This document shows, piece by piece, positions 40,062-48,719 of a DNA stretch of 64,000 nt (position 1 is its first letter; each line of letters starts with the position of its first letter). Origin of the DNA: Streptomyces sp. 3214.6 (GTDB lineage: Bacteria > Actinomycetota > Actinomycetes > Streptomycetales > Streptomycetaceae); contig NZ_LT670819.1 of the NCBI RefSeq assembly GCF_900129855.1, forward strand, positions 5,270,001-5,334,000, in the 5' to 3' direction. Both the position numbers and the translations under genes were made by a program. The notes under the pieces are model-generated. The model was not told where the DNA came from. It searched no databases and saw only the letters and a program-made list of their open reading frames with translations.

Positions 40062-40583
40062 TTATGCCAGGTGGAGGACGTCCAGGAGGGCGTCCACGAG
40101 CGTGCGGTCCCTCGACTGGGTCAGCCGGTCGCGGGCGGCCTGCGGCGCGAGCCAGAGGACTCGGTCGACCTCGTGGTTCGGCGTGAACGTGCCGGAGACG
40201 GCCTCGGCCGCCCAGTAGTGGACCTGCTTGGGACGGCCGTTCGCCTCGTACTCCATGGTGGGCAGCCGGGCGCCGGGCGCGGCCCGGTGGCCGGTCTCCT
40301 CCTCGACCTCCCGCAGCGCGCCCGCGAGCGGCTCCTCACCGCGTTTCAGCTTCCCCTTGGGGTGCGACCAGTCGTCGTACTTGGGGCGGTGAACGAGGCA
40401 TACCTCCAGTTCACCCCCCGACGAGGAGCGCCGCCACAGCACGCAGCCGGCGGCCCGGACAACGGTGTCGGTGGGGCCAGTGACGTCAGTGGGGCCACTG
40501 GTGTCGGTCGGGTTGCTGGTGTGGCTCGGGTCGGTAGGGCCAGTGGTGTCGGTGGTGCCATCGGGATTCTTCGCCGTGCTCAT
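40062..40583 (-). CDS. NUDIX hydrolase (MutT-like)
   Basis: 173 residues from ATG 40583. The Nudix box is complete at about residues 77-99 (GKLKRGEEPLAGALREVEEE). The first 40 residues are low complexity, built on TDTTGPTDP-like units. Cleaves a nucleoside diphosphate linked to another moiety; position between pst and ppk suggests a phosphate-metabolism role, possibly on diadenosine polyphosphates or inositol-pyrophosphate-like substrates (inference). Lies 22 bases after the CHAD gene and likely cotranscribed with ppk and CHAD. Confidence 0.9.
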   Translation of the reverse strand: MSTAKNPDGTTDTTGPTDPSHTSNPTDTSGPTDVTGPTDTVVRAAGCVLWRRSSSGGELEVCLVHRPKYDDWSHPKGKLKRGEEPLAGALREVEEETGHRAAPGARLPTMEYEANGRPKQVHYWAAEAVSGTFTPNHEVDRVLWLAPQAARDRLTQSRDRTLVDALLDVLHLA

Positions 40584-40605
40584 CCGGTACTCACCGCCTG
40601 GTGGC

Positions 40606-41847
40606 TCAGGGTGTGCCGATCGTCTGCTTCTGCCAGGAACGCTGGAACGCGTACCGCGCCGCCTCCACCTCATGCCGCTGGTCGGCGTGCAGCACGCCGA
40701 GCGCGTACGCCGTCGCCGGCGCGATCCGGGGCGTACGGGCCGCCTGGGCCGCCGCGGACGCCGCCTCCGAGGCGTCGCGGTGCCGGTCGAGGGCCTGGCC
40801 GGCCGAGAGCAGGCGGACGTCCAGGGGGGCGGCGCGGCCGTGGGCGACCTCGCAGGCGTAGCGGTGCAGGCGCAGCAGCAGACGGACCTGGTGCCAGGGC
40901 GCGTCCTGCGGATGCGGGGCCGGCTCCGGGGAGAGGCCGTGGATCAGGGCCTCCGCGTTGTACGGGCTGCCCGCGGTGACCAGCGGGAGCGCGGCGACCG
41001 CGTCGGACAGGCGCTCCTCGGCCGCCTCGGCGAGCGGGCGCAGGTCGGTCGTGGGGGCGGCGGAGGTGAGGGGGACCTCGCTGGCGAGGACGGCTACCTG
41101 GTCCGCGACGGCGTGGAAGCGGGAGGAGCCGAGGGCCTGCAGGGCGGTGGAGTGGGCCCGGGTGCGGGCGAGGGTGAGCTGACGGTCCAGCAGGGCGCCC
41201 GCCTTCGCCGCGCCCACGGTCAGGTTGCCGCGGTCCGGGACCGCCGTCGGCCGGTGGGCGGCGGCCCGGTCGGCCACCCGGTCGGCCATCCGGTCGGCCA
41301 TCCGGTCGGCCATCCGGTCCGCGGCCCGGTCACCCGCGCTCCGGCCGGCCGGCTGGGCCGGTACGGGCGTCGGTACGGGCGTCGGTACGGGCGCCGGGGC
41401 GGGCGTCGGGGCGGGCGTCGGGGCGGGCGTCGGGGTGGTGCCCGACAGCCGGTTCAGCGCCAGCAGCAGCCGCTCCAGCCGGGCCCCGTACGCCTGCTCC
41501 AGGGCCAACGTGCCCGACAGCCACGCCAGTTCGGGGCGGATGCCCTCCGACCACTCGGCGTCGAGGAGCGGCCGGAAGGTGTGCAGACTGCCGCTGATGC
41601 GGCGGGCCGAGCGGCGCAGGGCGCGCACCGCGTCGACGCGCTCCTGAGCGCCGCCCGCGGCGCCGCCTGCGGCGCCGTTCGCCGCGCCGCTCGACGAGCC
41701 GTTCGCCGTCGCGCCCCCGCTCTCGCGGTGCAGGCGCAGGGCGCGCAGGAATTCCGTGGCCTGGTCACGGAGGTAGCCCGCGAGGGCGTCCCCCGTGGTC
41801 ACGGGCCCGGCCTGGGCGTCCGTCAGGTCATGGTGTCGCTGTGCCAC
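40606..41847 (-). CDS. CHAD domain protein, polyphosphate-linked
   Basis: 413 residues from GTG 41847, overlapping the ppk stop by 20 bases. The helical CHAD domain is split: first half near 20-135 (DAVRALRRSARRISGSLHTF, LDAEWSEGIRPELAWLSG) and second half near 290-413 (VRLLLRLHRYACEVAHG; LGVLHADQRHEVEAARYAF), with conserved basic residues. CHAD proteins bind polyphosphate, and coupling to ppk fits this. Between the halves is a repeat insertion (PTPAPTPAPTPAP and DRMADRMADRMADR) encoded by 12-base tandem repeats. Confidence 0.88.
   Translation of the reverse strand: MAQRHHDLTDAQAGPVTTGDALAGYLRDQATEFLRALRLHRESGGATANGSSSGAANGAAGGAAGGAQERVDAVRALRRSARRISGSLHTFRPLLDAEWSEGIRPELAWLSGTLALEQAYGARLERLLLALNRLSGTTPTPAPTPAPTPAPAPVPTPVPTPVPAQPAGRSAGDRAADRMADRMADRMADRVADRAAAHRPTAVPDRGNLTVGAAKAGALLDRQLTLARTRAHSTALQALGSSRFHAVADQVAVLASEVPLTSAAPTTDLRPLAEAAEERLSDAVAALPLVTAGSPYNAEALIHGLSPEPAPHPQDAPWHQVRLLLRLHRYACEVAHGRAAPLDVRLLSAGQALDRHRDASEAASAAAQAARTPRIAPATAYALGVLHADQRHEVEAARYAFQRSWQKQTIGTP
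41266..41439. repeat. 12-base tandem repeats inside the CHAD gene
   Basis: CCGGTCGGCCAT-type units in four copies at 41266-41313, then GGTACGGGCGTC and GGGGCGGGCGTC units, three or so copies each, at about 41358-41439. All periods are multiples of three, so changes in copy number keep the frame. Confidence 0.85.
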
Positions 41848-44185
41848 GCCGGCGCCTCCGCGCGTCTATGAGCATCTCCTGGATGTTGCGCAGGGGCGCA
41901 CCGTCCGTGTCCGTCGCGTGCCGGATCCAGTCGCCGTCCGGGCCGAGGTGCCAGGAGGCGGTGGAGTCGGACATACCGGTCTCCAGCATTCGGTTCAGGG
42001 ACGCCCGGTGGGCCGGGTCGATGACCCTGACCAGGGCCTCGATACGCCGGTCGAGGTTGCGGTGCATCATGTCGGCGCTGCCGATCCACACCTCGGGCTC
42101 ACCGCCGTTGCCGAAGCCGAAGACACGGGAGTGTTCGAGGAAGCGGCCGAGTATCGAGCGGACCCGGATGTTCTCCGACAGCCCCGGCACGCCCGGGCGC
42201 ACCGCGCAGATGCCACGCACCCACACATCGACCGGCACGCCCGCCTGGGACGCGCGGTAGAGGGAGTCGATGAGCGCTTCGTCGACGATCGAGTTGACCT
42301 TGATGCGGATGTGCGCGGGCCGTCCGGCGCGGTGGTGCTGGACTTCCTTGTCGACGCGCGAGATCAGGCCGTCGCGCAGGGACTTGGGGGCGACGAGCAG
42401 CCGGCGGTAGGTCTCGCGGCGGGAGTAGCCGGAGAGCCGGTTGAACAGGTCCGAGAGGTCCGCGCCGACCTGCGGGTCCGCGGTGAGCAGTCCGAGGTCC
42501 TCGTAGAGCCGGGCCGTCTTGGGGTGGTAGTTGCCGGTGCCGACGTGGCAGTAGCGGCGCAGGGTGTCGCCTTCCTGCCGGACCACCAGCGACAGCTTGC
42601 AGTGCGTCTTCAGGCCGACCAGGCCGTAGACGACATGGCAGCCGGCCTCCTCCAGCTTCCGCGCCCACTTGATGTTGGCGTGCTCGTCGAAGCGGGCCTT
42701 GATCTCGACCAGGACGAGGACCTGCTTGCCGGACTCGGCGGCCTCGATGAGCGCGTCGACGATCGGGGAGTCGCCCGAGGTCCGGTACAGGGTCTGCTTG
42801 ATGGCGAGGACGTCCGGGTCGGCGGCCGCCTGCTCCAGGAAGGCCTGGACGGAGGTGGAGAAGCTGTCGTAGGGGTGGTGCAGGAGCACGTCCCGGGAGC
42901 GCAGCGCCGCGAAGACGTCGGGCGCGGACGCCGACTCGACCTCGGCGAGGTCGCGGTGGGTGCCGGCGATGAACTTCTTGTACTTCAGCTCGGGACGGTC
43001 GAGGCCGTGGATGCGGAAGAGACCGGTGAGGTCGAGGGGGCCGGGCAGCGGGTAGACCTCGGCCTCGGAGATCTTCAGCTCGCGCACCAGCAGGTCCAGC
43101 ACCTCGCGGTTGATGGACTCCTCGACCTCCAGGCGCACCGGCGGCCCGAAGCGGCGCCGCATGAGTTCCTTCTCCAGGGCCTGCAGGAGGTTCTCGGCGT
43201 CGTCCTCCTCGACCTCGAGGTCCTCGTTGCGGGTGAGCCGGAAGGCGTGGTGCTCCAGCACCTCCATGCCCGGGAAGAGCTCCTCCAGGTGGGCGCCGAT
43301 GACGTCCTCGATGGGGACGTAGCGGCCCGGGGAGGCCTCCAGGAAGCGGGACAGCAGCGGCGGCACCTTGACGCGCGCGAAGTGGTCGTGACCGCTGACC
43401 GGGTTGCGCACGACGACCGCGAGGTTGAGCGAGAGACCCGAGATGTACGGGAAGGGGTGCGCGGGGTCCACGGCGAGGGGGGTGAGGACGGGGAAGATCT
43501 GGTGCCGGAACAGCGTGAAGAGGCGGGCCTGCTCCTTCTCCGTCAGCTCGCTCCAGCGGACCAGGTGGATGCCCTCCTCCGCGAGGGCGGGGGCGATGTC
43601 CTCGTGGTACGTCGCGGCGTGCCGGGCCATGAGCTCGCGCGAGCGGGCCCAGATCATCTCCAGCACCTCGCGCGGCTGGAGACCGGAGGCGGAGCGGGTG
43701 GCGACGCCGGTGGCGATGCGGCGCTTCAGTCCGGCCACCCGGACCATGAAGAACTCGTCCAGGTTGCTGGCGAAGATGGCGAGGAAGTTCGCGCGTTCGA
43801 GGAGGGGGGTGTTCGGGTCCTCGGCGAGCTCCAGGACCCGCTCGTTGAACGCGAGCCAGCTGCGCTCCCGGTCGAGGAAACGACCCTGGGGCAGCTCGGG
43901 CCCGTCGTACGGCGACTCCTCGTAGGCGTCGAGGTCCGCGTCGATGTCGGGTTCCAGGTCGGAGACCGCGGCCGACACGGTGTGCGGGCGGTGCGCGGCT
44001 ATGGAGCCCACTGAGGGCTGTGCGTGCTGGACCTGTGCCGTGGCGTCTGACTGGCTCATAAACCCATTGTTCCGCGCCAGCAGCGTGACAGGCGCGTCTG
44101 AACGTGCGGGCGGGATCGCGGCGGACCCTTTGGGGGGCTGATTCCCCTCGGGGGGCGGCGAAGGCTCGGGCACGGCGGGGTTCAT
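41828..44185 (-). CDS. ppk: Polyphosphate kinase
   Basis: 785 residues from ATG 44185; the in-frame ATG 44059 would give 743, nearer the common PPK1 length, and the first 42 residues are low complexity, so that start is possible. N-domain begins FLDRERSWLAFNERVLELAE. The two catalytic His are seen in VGLKTHCKLSLV near residue 526 and SADMMHRNLDRRIE near 703. Makes polyphosphate from ATP reversibly. It heads the ppk-CHAD-NUDIX operon. I could not find a convincing PHO box upstream of it, only a single GGTTCAG-like half-site near 44215. Confidence 0.96.
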   Translation of the reverse strand: MNPAVPEPSPPPEGNQPPKGSAAIPPARSDAPVTLLARNNGFMSQSDATAQVQHAQPSVGSIAAHRPHTVSAAVSDLEPDIDADLDAYEESPYDGPELPQGRFLDRERSWLAFNERVLELAEDPNTPLLERANFLAIFASNLDEFFMVRVAGLKRRIATGVATRSASGLQPREVLEMIWARSRELMARHAATYHEDIAPALAEEGIHLVRWSELTEKEQARLFTLFRHQIFPVLTPLAVDPAHPFPYISGLSLNLAVVVRNPVSGHDHFARVKVPPLLSRFLEASPGRYVPIEDVIGAHLEELFPGMEVLEHHAFRLTRNEDLEVEEDDAENLLQALEKELMRRRFGPPVRLEVEESINREVLDLLVRELKISEAEVYPLPGPLDLTGLFRIHGLDRPELKYKKFIAGTHRDLAEVESASAPDVFAALRSRDVLLHHPYDSFSTSVQAFLEQAAADPDVLAIKQTLYRTSGDSPIVDALIEAAESGKQVLVLVEIKARFDEHANIKWARKLEEAGCHVVYGLVGLKTHCKLSLVVRQEGDTLRRYCHVGTGNYHPKTARLYEDLGLLTADPQVGADLSDLFNRLSGYSRRETYRRLLVAPKSLRDGLISRVDKEVQHHRAGRPAHIRIKVNSIVDEALIDSLYRASQAGVPVDVWVRGICAVRPGVPGLSENIRVRSILGRFLEHSRVFGFGNGGEPEVWIGSADMMHRNLDRRIEALVRVIDPAHRASLNRMLETGMSDSTASWHLGPDGDWIRHATDTDGAPLRNIQEMLIDARRRRRGTATP

Positions 44186-44333
44186 TCACCGAGCGTCGCA
44201 AGGTCATCTGAACCGACGGTTACGGCGACATGGCGTGCGGGATATCGGGGGGCGGCTCGCGGGGGTGGCTCGTGGGTGTCGCGTGGGGTGGCGCGGAGGA
44301 TGCTCGCGGGCTGACGGCCGGCCGGGAAACACA

Positions 44334-44375
44334 GGGTGCGTACGTCCTTCCCCCCGTGGAGGGACGTACGCACCC
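44334..44375 (-). terminator. Stem-loop terminator of the GntR-ABC operon
   Basis: A perfect 14-bp stem (GGGTGCGTACGTCC / GGACGTACGCACCC) with a 14-base loop, 15 bases past the stop of the last permease gene. Confidence 0.75.
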
Positions 44376-44389
44376 CTGGTCTCGCGGGT

Positions 44390-45394
44390 TCAGGCGGTGC
44401 GGCGGCGCAGCAGCCAGAAGGCGGCGGCGGTCACGGCGGCCGTGACGGCGAGCACGATGCCGGTCTCCACGAGGTGGAGCGGCCAGTAGTGGGACTCGGG
44501 GTGGTAGGTCAGGTACGAGCCTTGGACGCCCATGTCGTCGAGGCAACCCTGCGTCCTGGCGGTCGAGCCGCCGTAGCACCGGGTGACGTCGAGGTCCCGG
44601 ACATGTCGGCCGTGGACGATGGCGCCGCTCTCCACCACCCACGCGGACGCGGGATAGTCGAGCTCCGCGGGCGACGCGGTGATGGTCACGGCGGGCCAGA
44701 AGGAGGCGCGGCACTGCGCCACGACGTAGCCGAGCAGCCCGGTCGCGACGACGGAGACCGCGAGGGCGGGCAGTGCGCGGCGTATCAGGAGCGCGGTGAC
44801 CGCGCCGACGGCGAGGGCGCACAGGGCGTACGCGACGGTGGCCGGGCCGCGGGAGAGGTACGCGTCGTCGGACATCCAGCCGTGGTACTGCGGGTCCTGG
44901 GTGGCGTTCCAGGCCCAGCGGTACACGAGGACCAGGGCGGTGGCGCCGACGGTCACGACGAGCGCGGGTACGGCCAGCTTGGCGGCCAGCCAGCGGGTGG
45001 GGGAGACGCCCTGGGTCCAGGCGAAGCGCGCGGTGCCGCTCTCCAGCTCGCGCCCGACCAGCGCGCCGCCCGCGTACGCGGCCACGGCGAGGAAGAGGTA
45101 CGAGGTCAGCAGGCCGATCCAGTCGACCGACACGCTGTGGCCGACCCAGTCGATGGCGCTGTCGCACAGGTCTTGGCCCATACGGTCACAGACCTCCGCG
45201 GCAGCGCGCGCGTCCCTGTCGGCGGCCTCGGTGGCCCATACCAGCCAGCCGCACAGGACCACCACGAGGCCGGCCCAGACGACGAGGGCGGCGCGGTGCA
45301 CGCGCAGCACCGTGCGGGCGGTGCCCCAGGCACGGGGCAATGGTCCGGGCCGGCCGACGGTGGAACGACGGCTCGCATCGACGGCGGTGGTCAT
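44390..45394 (-). CDS. ABC-2 type transporter permease
   Basis: 334 residues, about six membrane helices with one large extracytoplasmic loop between the last two (about 230-290), containing two Cys. It is a paralogue of the next gene upstream: both share ELESGTARFAWTQGVSPTRW / ELEHGTAQLAWTQGVSPTRW and YHPESHYWPL before the last helix. Probably forms a heterodimeric membrane domain with it. Start overlaps the stop of a 30-codon ORF by ATGA. Substrate unknown. Confidence 0.88.
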   Translation of the reverse strand: MTTAVDASRRSTVGRPGPLPRAWGTARTVLRVHRAALVVWAGLVVVLCGWLVWATEAADRDARAAAEVCDRMGQDLCDSAIDWVGHSVSVDWIGLLTSYLFLAVAAYAGGALVGRELESGTARFAWTQGVSPTRWLAAKLAVPALVVTVGATALVLVYRWAWNATQDPQYHGWMSDDAYLSRGPATVAYALCALAVGAVTALLIRRALPALAVSVVATGLLGYVVAQCRASFWPAVTITASPAELDYPASAWVVESGAIVHGRHVRDLDVTRCYGGSTARTQGCLDDMGVQGSYLTYHPESHYWPLHLVETGIVLAVTAAVTAAAFWLLRRRTA

Positions 45395-45483
45395 ACGGGA
45401 CTCTCCTGGCGGGTGGGGAGGGTGATGTGGCGTGTCCGGACGGTGGCGGGGGAGGCGGGGGCGGGGCTGTCGGCGGTGGTCAT
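45391..45483 (-). CDS. 30-residue ORF coupled between two permease genes
   Basis: ATG 45483 overlaps the stop of the upstream permease (ATGA) and its own TGA overlaps the start of the downstream permease (ATGA). The peptide MTTADSPAPASPATVRTRHI and 10 more residues is Pro/Ala/Thr-rich and ends QESPV. It may only carry terminating ribosomes across the gap and set the level of the second permease; its start MTTA resembles the start of that permease. GAGAGG before the downstream ATG could also allow independent initiation. Confidence 0.45.
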   Translation of the reverse strand: MTTADSPAPASPATVRTRHITLPTRQESPV

Positions 45484-46505
45484 ACGGTCCTCTCCTCGCC
45501 CGCGCGCGGGGTGGTGGCGGTGGTGCGCCTGAGGAGGACGAACGCGGCCACGGTGAGGGCGGCGGCGACTGTCAGCAGGAGGGCGGTCGTGGTCAGCTGG
45601 AGCGGCCAGTAGTGCGACTCGGGGTGGTAGGTGGCGTAGTAGCCGGTCGCGTCGAGCTTTGCGTACGCATCGGCACAGCCGTTCGGGAGGAGAGACGCGC
45701 AGCCGATGTCCGGGATGTGCGCGCCGGTGGAGGTGACCAGGCCCGAGTCGATCATGATGCCCACTCTGTCGGGGCCGGCACTGAGGCTCGTGACCTTGGT
45801 GACGCCCGGCCACAGGTGCGGCAGGGCCTGGTCGGCGAGCACGCGCGCGGCGCCGACGAAGCCGAGGGCGAGGACCAGCGCGGGCAGGGTGCGGCGCAGC
45901 AGCAGGCCGGCCAGGGCGCCCCCGGCCAGGCCGAGCAGGGCGAAGGCGACCGTGGTGGGGCCGTTGGTGTGCAGGGTGAGGTTGTCGTACCAGCTCTTGG
46001 TGGTGTCGATGCGGTTGACGCCCGCCGACCACATCAGGTGGTGCAGCGCCACCAGCAGGCCGGTGCCAGCGGCGATCAGGACGGTCGGCACGGCGAGCTT
46101 GGTGGCCAGCCAGCGGGTCGGGGACACCCCCTGCGTCCAGGCGAGCTGTGCGGTGCCGTGCTCCAGCTCGCGGCCGAACAGCGAGGCACCCGCCCAGGCG
46201 GCGACCGCGAAGGGGAGCGCGGTCAGCGCGCCGGTCGTGTACATGTACACGCTCTTGAAGCGGACGATCGCGTCCTGGTCGTACTCGCAGAGGCCGTCCT
46301 CGGGGCAGGCGCGGTACTGCCGCCAGGCGTCGGCCGCACTGTCGGTGAGCGGCCCCCACAGCCACACCAGGGCGACGGCGAGGGCGACGACGAGGCCGGT
46401 CCAGGCGTACAGGGCGCTCCGGTGCAGCCGCAGCAGCCAGCGCGGTCCGGGACGGCGTTCGGGGGTGCCCTTCGAGGCGGCCGGGGAGAGGGCGAGTGCG
46501 GTCAT
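45480..46505 (-). CDS. ABC-2 type transporter permease (paralogue)
   Basis: 341 residues, about six helices, with a Cys-containing external loop (CPEDGLCEYDQ) after helix 1 and another near 245-285 (DIGCASLLPNGCADAY). Homologous to the following permease along its length. ATG 46505 overlaps the stop of the ATPase gene by ATGA. The tandem pair plus one ATPase gives a complete ABC exporter. Confidence 0.88.
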   Translation of the reverse strand: MTALALSPAASKGTPERRPGPRWLLRLHRSALYAWTGLVVALAVALVWLWGPLTDSAADAWRQYRACPEDGLCEYDQDAIVRFKSVYMYTTGALTALPFAVAAWAGASLFGRELEHGTAQLAWTQGVSPTRWLATKLAVPTVLIAAGTGLLVALHHLMWSAGVNRIDTTKSWYDNLTLHTNGPTTVAFALLGLAGGALAGLLLRRTLPALVLALGFVGAARVLADQALPHLWPGVTKVTSLSAGPDRVGIMIDSGLVTSTGAHIPDIGCASLLPNGCADAYAKLDATGYYATYHPESHYWPLQLTTTALLLTVAAALTVAAFVLLRRTTATTPRAGEERTV

Positions 46506-47422
46506 ACGGCGGCCTCCTCGGGCGCGGCCGGGGTGAGCGGAGCGGCCTGCGGGTTGCGCAGGTAGGCGAGGAGGAGGTCCTCCAGGGAGGGCGTCGAGGT
46601 GCGCCAGTCGTCGGCGAGCGGGCCCGCCGGCCGCACCAGGGCGGAGAGCTGACGGCCCGTGATCCGCGACTCGACGACCATGTGCGGGGCGAGATCCCGG
46701 CCGGGGTCCCGGGCGAGGTCCGAGGCGCTGGACTGCGTCGGTGCGCTCACGCGCGCGTGGGCGGCGAGCAGGTCGTCGATCTCACCGGCGAGGCGCACCC
46801 GACCGCCGCCCACCAGCAGCAGGTGGTCGCAGGAGTCCTCCAGCTCGGCCACCACATGCGACGACATCACGATCGTCGTGCCGTACTGCGCCGCGCAGGC
46901 CATCAGGGTGCCCATCAGCTCGTGCCGGGCCAGCGGGTCGAGGTCGGCCATCGGCTCGTCGAGGAGGAGCAGTTCGGGCTGCTTGGCCAGGGCCAGGGCG
47001 AGTGCGACGCGGGTGCGCTGGCCGCCGGAGAGGGAACGGATCCTCTTCTTGCGGTCGAGATCGCCCGCGGAAACGATCCGCTCGGCTGTGGTGGCGTCCC
47101 AGCGGCCCGGGTTGAGGTCGGCGCCCACGAGCAGCGTCTCGGCGACGGTGAGCTGCGGGTACAGGGGCTTGTCCTGGGCGACGTAAGCGACACGCGCGCG
47201 TGCGGACGCCGGGTCCGTCCCCAGGACGGTGATCCGGCCCTCGGTGGGGGCCAGCAGACCGGTGGCAAGGGCGAGGAGCGTGGACTTGCCCGCGCCGTTG
47301 GGCCCGACGACGGCACAGACGCGCCCGGCGGGGAGCCGGAACGTGCAGTCGCGCAACGCCCAGCCCCCGCGTCGGCCGAAGCGCTTGCCGAGCGCGGTTG
47401 CCGCCATGGCGGTGTCGGTCAT
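46502..47422 (-). CDS. ABC transporter ATP-binding protein (GntR-linked)
   Basis: 306 residues. Walker A GPNGAGKSTLLALA at about 40-53, signature LSGGQRTRVALALA, Walker B LLLLDEPMADLDP and switch His in MSSHVVAELED. A C-terminal extension of about 90 residues follows the nucleotide-binding domain, as in YtrB/bacitracin-type exporters. Start overlaps the GntR stop by ATGA. Likely exports a membrane-active compound or handles envelope stress, as YtrA-linked systems do (inference). Confidence 0.92.
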   Translation of the reverse strand: MTDTAMAATALGKRFGRRGGWALRDCTFRLPAGRVCAVVGPNGAGKSTLLALATGLLAPTEGRITVLGTDPASARARVAYVAQDKPLYPQLTVAETLLVGADLNPGRWDATTAERIVSAGDLDRKKRIRSLSGGQRTRVALALALAKQPELLLLDEPMADLDPLARHELMGTLMACAAQYGTTIVMSSHVVAELEDSCDHLLLVGGGRVRLAGEIDDLLAAHARVSAPTQSSASDLARDPGRDLAPHMVVESRITGRQLSALVRPAGPLADDWRTSTPSLEDLLLAYLRNPQAAPLTPAAPEEAAV

Positions 47423-47874
47423 GAGGGGTCTCCCTGGGGGTGCTCTCGCTCACGGGTGGTGAGGGTGTCGGATACGGCAGGCACGGCGGGTGCCGTGGAT
47501 ACGGCGAACTGTTCGTCGAGTACGGCTGTGAAGAGCGCGGAGACGTCGTCGCGGTCCAGCCCGGCCGCTCGGGCCCGGACCGCCCAGCCGTCCAGTTCGG
47601 TGCGCAGGGGCGAGTCGGCCGGGGCGGTGCTCAGCCCGCGCCGCACGAAGGTGCCGAGGCCGCGCCGGGCCTCCACCAACCCGTCGCGCTCCAGCTCGCG
47701 GTACGCCTTCAACACGGTGTTCGGGTTGATGGCGGTCGCCTCGACGACCTCGCGGGCGGTGGGCAGCTTGTCGCCGGCCTGCAGCATGCCCAGGCGCAGC
47801 GCCTGCTTCGTCTGCTGGACGATCTGGACGTAGGTGGCGACGCCGCTGTGCCGGTCGATGCGGTATTCGACCAC
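47419..47874 (-). CDS. GntR family repressor, YtrA subfamily
   Basis: 151 residues from GTG 47874. Winged HTH at about 12-80 (ATYVQIVQQTKQALRLGMLQ; LPTAREVVEATAINPNTVLK; GLVEARRGLGTFV) and a short C-terminal dimer region instead of a ligand domain, which marks the YtrA type. First gene of the ABC operon. The start lies only six bases from a perfect palindrome that is probably its operator. Confidence 0.92.
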   Translation of the reverse strand: MVEYRIDRHSGVATYVQIVQQTKQALRLGMLQAGDKLPTAREVVEATAINPNTVLKAYRELERDGLVEARRGLGTFVRRGLSTAPADSPLRTELDGWAVRARAAGLDRDDVSALFTAVLDEQFAVSTAPAVPAVSDTLTTREREHPQGDPS

Positions 47875-47880
47875 TGGACA

Positions 47881-47916
47881 ACCACCCTTTCACTAATTGA
47901 GTAGTGAAAGGGTGGT
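47881..47916 (-). promoter_or_regulatory. Palindromic operator of the YtrA-type repressor
   Basis: Perfect inverted repeat with 15-base arms (ACCACCCTTTCACTA / TAGTGAAAGGGTGGT) and a 6-base centre ATTGAG. The arm nearer the gene reads AAAGGG on the coding strand, about 11 bases before GTG, and may double as ribosome site; bound repressor would cover both promoter and leader. Confidence 0.85.
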
Positions 47917-47943
47917 GGAACGCGGCGCGGAAGTCAAGATCGG

Positions 47944-48040
47944 CAGGTGGGGCGAGTGGGGGCAGGTGGAGCAGGCGGGGGGAGTGGGGGTCGGTGGGGC
48001 AGGCGGGGGCAGTGGGGGATGTGGGGGCGGTGCCGGTGGG
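47944..48040 (+). other. G-run-rich intergenic tract
   Basis: About 95 bases with many runs of three to six G on the plus strand (GGTGGGGCGAGTGGGGG, GGCGGGGGGAGTGGGGG, GATGTGGGGGCGG). It could form G-quadruplexes in front of the ECF sigma gene. Frames are open through it but I see no gene. Confidence 0.6.
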
Positions 48041-48100
48041 CCCGAAAAAATCGTGTGGGGAATCGTGAACCGATCGGCGGGGCTCGTCCGATGAGGGGTT

Positions 48101-48652
48101 GTGAGCGAAACGAGAAGCGACGGGGAGCTGCTGCGGGCCATCGCGGCGGACCGGGACCGTCACGCCTTCGAGGAGCTGTACCGGCGGTACGCACCGTGGC
48201 TGACCGCGCGCCTGCGCGGCCGCTGCGCCGACGCCGGGATAGTCGACGACGTCGTTCAGGAGACGTTCCTCGCGGTGTGGCGCGGCACCGCCCGCTACCG
48301 CGAGGAGAGCGCCTCCGGCGACGCCGCGGGCTGGCTGTGGCGCATCGGCGCGCGGCGCCTCGTCGACGCCGTGCGCGGCGACGGGGCGCGCGGCCGGCTG
48401 CGCCAGGCACTGACCCGTCTGCGTCACCGTGACGAGGCCTCGGCGGAGGAACGCGTGCTCGCGGGGGTGGAGCACGGAGACCTCGCCGGGGCCCTCGTCC
48501 GGCTCTCGCCGGAGCTGCGGGCCGTCCTGCAGGCGACCGTCATCGACGGGCTCACCACCCGGGAGGCGGCCGTTCTGCTCGGCATTCCGCCCGGCACCGT
48601 CAAGACGCGGGCCCAGCGTGCCCGCAAGCAACTGCGGGAGGCGCTGGCATGA
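48101..48652 (+). CDS. ECF RNA polymerase sigma factor
   Basis: 183 residues from GTG 48101 with GAGG close upstream. Region 2 near 25-90 (AFEELYRRYAPWLTARLRG; DDVVQETFLAVWRG; WLWRIGARRLVDAVR) and region 4 near 125-180 (LSPELRAVLQATVIDGLTTR; AVLLGIPPGTVKTRAQRARK). Followed by its likely membrane anti-sigma factor and ABC exporter genes on the same strand, so it probably controls envelope or exporter expression in response to a signal at the membrane. Confidence 0.94.
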   Translation: MSETRSDGELLRAIAADRDRHAFEELYRRYAPWLTARLRGRCADAGIVDDVVQETFLAVWRGTARYREESASGDAAGWLWRIGARRLVDAVRGDGARGRLRQALTRLRHRDEASAEERVLAGVEHGDLAGALVRLSPELRAVLQATVIDGLTTREAAVLLGIPPGTVKTRAQRARKQLREALA

Positions 48653-48719
48653 GGCGGTACGTGTGCGGAGTGGGCTCGCGCGCTCGCGTGGGCGACGAGC
48701 AGTCGAGGGAGGACCTGGC

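Noticed and set aside
41795..44014. A 739-codon plus-strand open frame opposite ppk
   Set aside because: Shadow of ppk, whose catalytic His motifs are on the minus strand.
44186..44260. PHO box upstream of ppk
   Set aside because: Only a single weak GGTTCAG half-site and no second copy at 11 bases.
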